This document shows positions 26,573 to 32,936 of a DNA stretch of 64,000 nt, in pieces. Position 1 is the stretch's first letter. Every line of letters begins with the position of its first letter. Made by a program: the position numbers and the translations under genes. The DNA lies in assembly GCF_000527095.1 (NCBI RefSeq), contig NZ_AZUN01000001.1:3857501-3921500 (forward strand), in the 5' to 3' direction. The notes beneath the pieces are model-generated. The model was not told where the DNA came from, made no database searches, and saw nothing but the letters and a program-made list of their open reading frames with translations. Source of the DNA: Methylomicrobium lacus LW14 (GTDB lineage Bacteria; Pseudomonadota; Gammaproteobacteria; Methylococcales; Methylomonadaceae).

Positions 26573-28144
26573 ATGCAAACAATAGAACTGATCGGTTCTC
26601 ACGACGGCGGTGACCATTACAACGTCGACATCATTGCCGAAATTCTTTCCCAGGATGTGACGGCGTTGGCCTACGGTTCAGAGTTTGTCGGCCGGCCGAA
26701 TACCCGTATTTACCTCGGAGCCAAAGAGGTCGTCAAATTACGCAGCGAGCTGAGCTTCAATAAGGCCAAGGCGGTGCGCTGGATCAACACCGCGCTGCAA
26801 AAAGAGCGCGAGCTCGGCGTGCATCATCCGCATAAAACCTGGTTTCTGATCGATGCGAGCGCAGGCGTGGATGCCGCGCAAGCGGTCATTATCGGCAATA
26901 TTTGCCCGCGCCTGCCGCCCATTCATGCCTTGCTCGAAGTCCGTCCGGAATCGGATGCGACGAGAAGCCAATATCTTCGCATCTTGCATGCGGTATTTGC
27001 CAGCTACTTGCATCTCGCCAAACGGACGCAGATGAAGCTGGACGAGGGGCTATCGAATTTTGGCGTGGATGCGGAAGGCAAGGTGTTTTATCTGGATGAC
27101 GAATATTACGCCTGGGACAATTTCGTTTCCTTTTCTATCATGCTCGGCGTCTACATTCGAACCTATGCATGGCTTGATCAGGATTTTATCGAACAGATGG
27201 GGCGGGATCTTGCGAATTCGATCGATGCCGTTTTTGAGGATACTCACTGCAACGTGATCGTGGCCGAACAATTGCGTTCGTTGTTCATGCCCAGCGAAGA
27301 GAAAACGCAGTTGGTGCGGCAATTGATCGATACGCTGTTATTGTTTACCAAGGAATCGGCGGCAAAGCATCGCAAGAAACTTGCGGCTTCGAGGCGTGGT
27401 GCCTCACGCTATTTTGCGTTGCTGGCCGATATTCATGCCAATTATCCGGCGCTTGAGCGTGTGCTGGGCTATTTGGAAGCCGAAAATATTCAGGACGGCA
27501 TCATCCTGGGCGACATTGTCGGCTATGGCCCCGATCCCGCCGAATGCATCGAAAGATTGCAGGACTGTTCCTTGAACATCATCAAGGGCAATCATGACCA
27601 TGCCGCCGCGATCAATAAGGCGGAAACCGGCTTTTCGCAAACCGCCAAAGCCGTGATCAAATGGACCGCGGAACGCTTATCCGAAGAGCACAAGGATTGG
27701 CTGAAATACCTGCCGGCCGTGCTCGAAAACGACGAATGGCTCGCCGTGCACGGCGCGCCGATCGATCCGACGTTCTTTTACGGCTATGTCTATTCGATGA
27801 CCGCCGATGACAATCTGGACTGCTTACAGGATAAAAACCGGGCGCTGTGTTTCCACGGCCACTCGCACATGCCGGGAGTCTTTGCGCGCGACAAGCGCAG
27901 GGCGGATCATCATGTGACGAAGGAAGTGATCGATTTGAGCGCGTATAAACATGCGCTGGTCTGTCCGGGGTCGATCGGCCAGCCGCGCAACGGCAATCGC
28001 GGCGCGCAATTTGCGATTTACGACCGGGAGAAAAAGATGTTGAACTATGTCACCTTACCCTATGAAGTCGAGGGTGTCGTACAGCGCATGCGCGACTTTG
28101 AGCTGCCCGAGCCGTTATGGCAACGGCTGTTGACAGGTACCTAA
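26573..28144 (+). CDS. Kinase-like domain fused to calcineurin-like metallophosphoesterase
   Basis: The 523-aa protein has two parts. Residues about 280-500 are a calcineurin-like phosphoesterase with all metal motifs: D286-I-H288, G-D314, G-N340-H-D, A-V-H-G-A-P, and H428-G-H-S-H. The N-terminal 270 residues show a faint protein-kinase/APH-like pattern: a Lys in E-V-V-K-L near 55, D157 and N162 in L-D-E-G-L-S-N-F-G-V, and D175-D-E after a short turn. This resembles a catalytic loop and DFG-like site, but it is inference. It follows the roadblock gene by 254 bases on the same strand and probably belongs to the same system, perhaps as a phosphoprotein or nucleotide phosphatase. Confidence 0.75.
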   Translation: MQTIELIGSHDGGDHYNVDIIAEILSQDVTALAYGSEFVGRPNTRIYLGAKEVVKLRSELSFNKAKAVRWINTALQKERELGVHHPHKTWFLIDASAGVDAAQAVIIGNICPRLPPIHALLEVRPESDATRSQYLRILHAVFASYLHLAKRTQMKLDEGLSNFGVDAEGKVFYLDDEYYAWDNFVSFSIMLGVYIRTYAWLDQDFIEQMGRDLANSIDAVFEDTHCNVIVAEQLRSLFMPSEEKTQLVRQLIDTLLLFTKESAAKHRKKLAASRRGASRYFALLADIHANYPALERVLGYLEAENIQDGIILGDIVGYGPDPAECIERLQDCSLNIIKGNHDHAAAINKAETGFSQTAKAVIKWTAERLSEEHKDWLKYLPAVLENDEWLAVHGAPIDPTFFYGYVYSMTADDNLDCLQDKNRALCFHGHSHMPGVFARDKRRADHHVTKEVIDLSAYKHALVCPGSIGQPRNGNRGAQFAIYDREKKMLNYVTLPYEVEGVVQRMRDFELPEPLWQRLLTGT

Positions 28145-28169
28145 GCTTCCCGCCAACCTGGGCGCTGCG

Positions 28170-28703
28170 TCAGGCTAAAGTCGATGGTGGAAGGATTCTG
28201 CGCTCGACCCCGATAATGGCTCGATTCAACGTCATCAGATTTTTTTCCGCCTTGATCTGGATGCCCATCATATAAAAAATCGGCATCCACAAGGGGTTGA
28301 TCAACACGCCGCCGAGCGCGCTTTTCAACGTTCTTTTCACATTTTTGGCCGGGTTGAATGATTCGGCCAATGAACCGGCCGGCGCCTCGGAAAACACCGT
28401 AGCGATCGGACGGAGCAGGGCAAGTTCCTGGCTGGTCAGTTGCTTCATCGAGGCGAACAGTTTGCGTTCCATGCGTTGATAATTCCGGTGCGCGAAACAC
28501 ACCGTGATCGCGAATGTCAGTGCGACCAAGGGCAGGAGCACGGTCGGCGGCGCGACCGGCGCAAACGTGGACGACAGCATCACGATCCCGAGACCCAGCA
28601 TCAACAGGTCTTCCCCATGTTCAACATCCCGGTCTATACCCTGCACAATCGTTATCACAGGATTATCGTAAGGTGCGCGCAAATAATGACAGTCTGGTTT
28701 CAT
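28170..28703 (-). CDS. Hypothetical membrane protein
   Basis: The 177-aa product has two adjacent hydrophobic helices (about residues 33-70), a charged helical region, and a third weakly hydrophobic stretch near 132-147. I do not recognise a family. A strong GGAGG lies five bases before the ATG at 28703, which supports it as a real gene. It converges with the phosphoesterase gene. Confidence 0.65.
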   Translation of the reverse strand: MKPDCHYLRAPYDNPVITIVQGIDRDVEHGEDLLMLGLGIVMLSSTFAPVAPPTVLLPLVALTFAITVCFAHRNYQRMERKLFASMKQLTSQELALLRPIATVFSEAPAGSLAESFNPAKNVKRTLKSALGGVLINPLWMPIFYMMGIQIKAEKNLMTLNRAIIGVERRILPPSTLA

Positions 28704-28943
28704 AGTAACCTCCGGCAGGCAGACCTGCTCATAAAATCATAAAATCAGCAAAAGTCAAATCGGGTTTAAAACCGTTTGATTCCACTGTAGTTTATGACAA
28801 GATCGGGAGGAAATAATTGCGGAGGCGGGCGGTGAATCGTGCTGTCGGCTTGGCTAACGGCGAAAATTATGCTTTAATTTTAAATTAAGGTATCTTCGTG
28901 GGCGTTTGTTTTTTCGCCCGAAACCGCACTGCATGGGATCGAT

Positions 28944-29687
28944 ATGTTCATTAAACCAATAAAAACCCGCATCGCCTTGTGTGCGCTGGCTTTCTGCTCG
29001 GCGCCTCAGGCGGATATCTCCATCCATATCAACGGCCAAGAATTTTATTCGAACCAAAACGGCTATACGAAGATTCATCCGGAAAATGTTTCGGGTAACG
29101 TGATTGTCAATGTGAACGGTGAAACCTATCGGCCGCAGGCTAGGCGAGCGGAAAAGCCTGCGGCGAAGTCCAAACCGGTTAACGCCATGCCTTTGAGAAC
29201 CGTGCGGGTGTCGCGTGGTAAAAACAAGCAGCAATTCGAGCAATTGATCGCGAAGACCGCCGATAAACATCAGGTCGATCCCAAATTGCTGCATGCGGTG
29301 ATTCAGGCCGAATCCGCCTACAATCCGTCGGCGGTTTCATCGGCCGGGGCGGTGGGTTTGATGCAGTTGATGCCGGCGACCGCCGCGCGTTTCGGCGTGA
29401 ACGACAGTTACGATCCGGTACAAAACATCGAGGGCGGTACGCGTTATCTGAAACACTTGCTGCACCTGTTCAATTCCGATTTGCGTCTGGCCGTAGCGGC
29501 CTATAATGCCGGCGAAAATGCGGTGATCAGGCACCATCACAACATTCCGCCCTATGCCGAAACGCAGCATTATGTCAGCGAGGTATTGGCCTTGCAGCAG
29601 AACCCGGATCAGATCCGCAGCTACTTTAGGAAAAGAGTTGGTCCTTGTGCGGGGCGGGTGCTTGAATGGAATGTGACGTGTAATTGA
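28944..29687 (+). CDS. Secreted lytic transglycosylase (SLT domain)
   Basis: The 247-aa protein starts with a short hydrophobic signal-like segment. A small DUF4124-like region follows (I-S-I-H-I-N-G-Q-E-F-Y), then an SLT domain at about residues 105-215. The catalytic Glu is in V-I-Q-A-E-S-A-Y-N-P-S-A, with G-A-V-G-L-M-Q-L-M-P-A-T-A and A-A-Y-N-A-G-E following. It should cleave peptidoglycan glycan strands in the periplasm. Its terminator lies about 90 bases downstream. Confidence 0.88.
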   Translation: MFIKPIKTRIALCALAFCSAPQADISIHINGQEFYSNQNGYTKIHPENVSGNVIVNVNGETYRPQARRAEKPAAKSKPVNAMPLRTVRVSRGKNKQQFEQLIAKTADKHQVDPKLLHAVIQAESAYNPSAVSSAGAVGLMQLMPATAARFGVNDSYDPVQNIEGGTRYLKHLLHLFNSDLRLAVAAYNAGENAVIRHHHNIPPYAETQHYVSEVLALQQNPDQIRSYFRKRVGPCAGRVLEWNVTCN

Positions 29688-29778
29688 ATGAGGGGTTGGC
29701 ATACGGCGGGCCTTGACCGCTTTCTTTGATCAAAGTAGCCGGTCGCCGCTTCGAGTCTCATTGTCAATTCCAGATATA

Positions 29779-29812
29779 AAAGGGTTTAGATGAAAGTCTA
29801 AGCCCTTTTTTA
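29779..29812 (+). terminator. Rho-independent terminator after the SLT gene
   Basis: AAGGGTTTAGA pairs with TCTAAGCCCTT (one G-T pair) around a 6-base loop and runs into a T tract. Confidence 0.88.
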
Positions 29813-29853
29813 TGGCCTCATGATTTTGTTGAGAGAATACTGCGGGCCCTGTC

Positions 29854-29912
29854 ATCTGGTTCCCGCACGCTGATCGGAATTACAACGGGACGCTGGCGCG
29901 TGGGAACCAGAT
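29854..29912. repeat. REPIN-like inverted repeat
   Basis: ATCTGGTTCCC at the left end is the exact inverse of GGGAACCAGAT at the right end. The inside shares ACAACGGGACGCTGGCGCG with the repeats at 30.6 and 30.8 kb. It looks like a degenerate relative of the same REP family. Confidence 0.6.
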
Positions 29913-30031
29913 AACGGCGTATGACGCGAATGTTGACCCTGGGCGGTTTGCTAATGTCAGTCATGCTGACCACATGCGCCATACAGAAAGGGTATGCTGA
30001 AACCATCTAACCCACAACCAAGGAGTCTCCA

Positions 30032-30382
30032 ATGTCCGACGACTTAGATCAATTTCTGGGATCATTTGACCGCCCGCCGCCACCCGAAGTGGCGCCGCTG
30101 GTCCGCGATGGCAAGCGCTATGCTCAACATATCGGTACACATGACGATAGCATCGGCCAGAGCGGCGGACTGCTTGATGTCATCGACGATGCAACGGGAA
30201 AGTTGATTGCGACCATCAAGGTCTATGACAACGAGCGCAGCCCTGACCTGGAGGGCGACGTTCAAGATATATTCTTCGCGTCGATGGTATTTGATGCTTC
30301 GGGCAAACTCATCGTTACCGACGAAGTCGGGCGGTGCTTTGCCGTGGATGTTATCAAGGGTGAAGCGGTGCCATTGCCCTGA
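30032..30382 (+). CDS. Hypothetical 116-aa protein
   Basis: The product is acidic, with a Pro-rich N-terminal turn (D-R-P-P-P-P-E) and beta-rich repeats (G-K-L-I-A-T-I-K-V-Y and G-K-L-I-V-T-D-E-V-G) that suggest a small beta-structured protein. No family is recognised and no signal peptide is seen. AAGGAG six bases before the ATG supports translation. It stands alone between REP-like repeats. Confidence 0.6.
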   Translation: MSDDLDQFLGSFDRPPPPEVAPLVRDGKRYAQHIGTHDDSIGQSGGLLDVIDDATGKLIATIKVYDNERSPDLEGDVQDIFFASMVFDASGKLIVTDEVGRCFAVDVIKGEAVPLP

Positions 30383-30444
30383 TTTCGTGTTTCCCAACTC
30401 ATCTTATTGCGCAGAGGCTGGGTTGAAAGGCTCGGTTCAGGCAT

Positions 30445-30569
30445 TTATCTCGTTCCCGCGCGCTGCGTGGGAATGCCGGCTAAGACGCGCCAGCGTCGCG
30501 ATTCAGTTGTTGAACGTACAGGTTAATAAATGCGGCGCTTGGTGTTCGTAGATAATATAGCGAGATCGG
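30445..30569. repeat. REP-like repeat unit A, copy 1
   Basis: This 125-bp unit is nearly identical and without indels to 30841-30965. It holds two hairpins: a TTCCCGCGC.../...GCGTGGGAA palindrome, and GACGC-GCCA-GCGTC. It ends within the RAYT-remnant segment. Confidence 0.85.
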
Positions 30570-30574
30570 CCCAT
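30503..30574 (-). pseudogene. RAYT transposase N-terminal remnant, copy 1
   Basis: The minus strand encodes a 23-residue peptide (M-G-R-S-R-Y-I-I-Y-E-H-Q-A-P-H then L-T-C-T) followed by a stop. This matches the start of REP-associated tyrosine transposases of the Y1/IS200 superfamily, which normally continue for well over 100 residues with an HUH motif. All catalytic parts are missing, so this is a dead fragment carried inside the repeat. Confidence 0.65.
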
Positions 30575-30680
30575 GAAGTCCTCCTCATTCAGTTCTCGTC
30601 CTCGCATGTCTGAGCGGGATTGTAACGGGACGCTGGCGCGTCCGCCCTGGATTCCCACGTGGCACGTGGGAACCAGATAA
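30528..30680. repeat. REP-like repeat unit B, copy 1
   Basis: This 153-bp unit runs from the RAYT remnant through a second pair of palindromes: GGACGC-TGGC-GCGTCC and TTCCCACGT-GGC-ACGTGGGAA. It is followed directly by copy 2 in tandem. Confidence 0.85.
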
Positions 30681-30731
30681 AAATGCGGTGCTTGGTGTTC
30701 GTAGATAATATAGTGAGATCGGCCCGCCCAT
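30660..30731 (-). pseudogene. RAYT transposase N-terminal remnant, copy 2 (frameshifted)
   Basis: The segment begins at an ATG at 30731, but an insertion near the start shifts the frame relative to copy 1. In the shifted frame it reads Y-I-I-Y-E-H-Q-A-P-H-F before running into the repeat. The left limit is approximate. Confidence 0.5.
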
Positions 30732-30836
30732 GAAGTCCTCCTCATTGAGCTCTCGTCCCCGCATGCCTGATCGGGATTGCAACGGGACGCTGGCGCGTCC
30801 GCCCTGGATTCCCACGTGGCACGTAGGAGCCTGAAA
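30681..30836. repeat. REP-like repeat unit B, copy 2
   Basis: A direct tandem copy of 30528-30680 with scattered substitutions and a 4-base insertion near 30723. The second palindrome is degraded (ACGTAGGAG). Confidence 0.85.
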
Positions 30837-30840
30837 AAGA

Positions 30841-30965
30841 TTATCTCGTTCCCGCGCGCCGCGTGGGAATGCCGGCTAAGACGCGCCAGCGTCGCGTTTC
30901 AGTTGTTGAACATACAGGTTAAAAAATGCGGCGCTTGGTGTTCGTAGATAAAATAGCGAGATCGG
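30841..30965. repeat. REP-like repeat unit A, copy 2
   Basis: The second copy of the 125-bp unit at 30445. It ends at the exact point where the AT-rich AIPR segment begins. Confidence 0.85.
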
Positions 30966-30970
30966 TCTAT
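30899..30970 (-). pseudogene. RAYT transposase N-terminal remnant, copy 3 (start lost)
   Basis: The minus-strand frame reads I-D-R-S-R-Y-F-I-Y-E-H-Q-A-P-H-F-L-T-C-M-F-N-N and stops, exactly 72 bases like copy 1. The ATG has become ATA. The right end is cut by the start of the AIPR segment. Confidence 0.6.
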
Positions 30971-31022
30971 GATATCTTCCTACTCAAGAAATATAAGAAC
31001 GTTTTGGTTGAAAGGAAAAGAG

Positions 31023-32705
31023 ATGGCAAACCTACTGGACTGGAATACTTTAGATCATAAAGTAAAAGCATATTTAGACCCAGAGAATGGTGTTGATACC
31101 GAGCAAAAGGCATTTCCTATTTTAATGGTCTCATCATTATTGAATGTTTCGGACGAAGAGGCTGAAGATTCAATAACAGACGGAGCAAAAGATCGCGGTG
31201 TTGATGCTGTCTTTGTAGACGATAGAGATGGAAGTAATTCTATTCATGTTTTTCAATTTAAATATGCAGCGAATTTTGATAACACAAAGAAAAATTTTCC
31301 AAGTGGGGAGATTGATAAATTAGTTTCATTTTTTGACGACCTCCTAGACCTTAACAAATCTTTGGAAAACACATGTAACCCGATTTTATGGAATAAAGTT
31401 CAAGAAATGTGGACAGCTCTAAATAAACCTAAGCCATCAATCGAGGTTCATTTTTGCGGCAATACTCTGCCTATGCAGGGTGATGAAAAAGTACGCGCAA
31501 ATGTGTCATTGGGTAAGTTTAAGTATTTTAATGTTCATCATCATAGTCTTGACTCAATCGTCGAGATGTTTATTGATAAGAAGTCGATTGCAATTAATGA
31601 TCAAATTCAGGTGGTAGACAAAGATTATTTTGATAGAACAGATGGTAGTATCCGTGGACTAATATGCACGGTTGAAGCGGGTGAAATAGTAAGAATTATC
31701 TCTGACCCAGAGAATCCCTCCTCAGTAAAAAAAGAAATATTTAATGACAACGTTCGCGTATATTTAAGTCGAACTAACAAAATTAACCGAAAAATAATTG
31801 AAACAGCGCTTTCTGAGTCAAATCCATTGTTTTGGTATTTAAACAATGGTATCACGATAACATGTGATTCTTTTTCATATCCTAAAGGCAAACGAGCCCC
31901 TATTGTCGAACTTAAGAATATACAGATTGTCAATGGTGGCCAGACGTCAAATGCGCTGTTTGAAGCTAGTCAGATAGCTCCAGAAAAACTAAATGACGTT
32001 CTAATTTTGGTTCGAATAATTGAAACAAAATCACAACCCGTTAGCCTGGCAATAGCAGAGTCTACTAATAGTCAGACACCAATAAAAGGTAGGGATTTAC
32101 GCTCAAATGATGATATACAAAAAAAGCTCGAAGAGGCATTCGAAGGGATGGGTTTTTTTTACGAAAGGAAGCAGAGTCAGCATTCTGATAAACCTAAGTC
32201 ACTACGAATTGATGCCTTAACAGCAGGTCAATCACATTTAGCATATGGGCTAGAATTGCCGGAGGTAGCGAAAAAGGACAGGGGTAGAATATTCTCAGAT
32301 TTGTATGATCAGGTCTTTACTGATGAATTGCTTGCTGATGAATTGCTATGTTCCTTAAAAATATTAAACTCAATCGAGTCCTTTAAAAAGAGTTTGCAAT
32401 CAGACATTAGAAAGCAGGGGCCTTTCAATGCCGATCACCTTTTTCTAATCGATGGCGCTTATCATGTACTTTTTGCTGTTGCACAAATATGTGATGCAAG
32501 GTTAATTAATCGACTGAATGAGGACGATGCAATTAAGTTAATACCTGAAGCGATAGAATATATAGCTAAATTAGTAAAGGCAACACAGGAAAAAGAAGAT
32601 TCGTTTTCCTTTAACCGATATTTTAAAGACGCCAAAACCAAAACAAAAATTGCCTCTTATATACAGAGTCAAGAAAAAAATGAATGCAAATCGGATTCAC
32701 CTTAG
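31023..32705 (+). CDS. AIPR-family protein, putative abortive infection/phage resistance
   Basis: The 560-aa protein has an N-terminal restriction-like fold with a PD-(D/E)xK-type pattern (D-R-G-V-D-A-V-F-V, then F-Q-F-K). The AIPR core follows, with F-W-Y-L-N-N-G-I-T-I and Q-I-V-N-G-G-Q-T-S-N-A. AIPR proteins are linked to abortive infection and restriction-modification contexts. The ATG at 31023 has a strong AAAGGAAAAG ribosome site; the open frame extends to 30969 but that lies in the repeat. The gene is markedly more AT-rich than its neighbours, which points to transfer. No methylase or antitoxin is adjacent. Confidence 0.8.
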   Translation: MANLLDWNTLDHKVKAYLDPENGVDTEQKAFPILMVSSLLNVSDEEAEDSITDGAKDRGVDAVFVDDRDGSNSIHVFQFKYAANFDNTKKNFPSGEIDKLVSFFDDLLDLNKSLENTCNPILWNKVQEMWTALNKPKPSIEVHFCGNTLPMQGDEKVRANVSLGKFKYFNVHHHSLDSIVEMFIDKKSIAINDQIQVVDKDYFDRTDGSIRGLICTVEAGEIVRIISDPENPSSVKKEIFNDNVRVYLSRTNKINRKIIETALSESNPLFWYLNNGITITCDSFSYPKGKRAPIVELKNIQIVNGGQTSNALFEASQIAPEKLNDVLILVRIIETKSQPVSLAIAESTNSQTPIKGRDLRSNDDIQKKLEEAFEGMGFFYERKQSQHSDKPKSLRIDALTAGQSHLAYGLELPEVAKKDRGRIFSDLYDQVFTDELLADELLCSLKILNSIESFKKSLQSDIRKQGPFNADHLFLIDGAYHVLFAVAQICDARLINRLNEDDAIKLIPEAIEYIAKLVKATQEKEDSFSFNRYFKDAKTKTKIASYIQSQEKNECKSDSP

Positions 32706-32874
32706 CTTACTGTCGCAATCTCCCATAGCTAAGTAGCTACGCCAGGTTGTTATTAACTAATTCACGGTTTTTTGATGCTTTTTTTGCTGCGGAGGGTATT
32801 GCAAAGTATTGATTTAATTTATTTTTAATGGCGGGTTTGACATTTTTAATCAGTTAGCCTTTTTACAGATCAAA

Positions 32875-32912
32875 TAAAAAAGGCCGGACAGCAAAGCTGC
32901 CCGGCCTTTTTT
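32875..32912. terminator. Bidirectional terminator between AIPR gene and fusA2
   Basis: AAAAAAGGCCGG and CCGGCCTTTTTT flank an inner CAGC/GCTG stem with one mismatch. It can serve both converging genes. Confidence 0.9.
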
Positions 32913-32936
32913 GTGTCTAACCCGGTGTTGTCCGGA

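Noticed and set aside
28141..28500. A minus-strand 119-aa frame overlapping the hypothetical membrane gene
   Set aside because: It overlaps the 28170-28703 gene, which has a strong ribosome site and plausible membrane helices; this frame has neither.
30503..30745. An 80-aa minus-strand protein gene within the repeats
   Set aside because: The open frame is created by the repeated units; only the RAYT-like start segment has meaning, and it ends after 23 residues.
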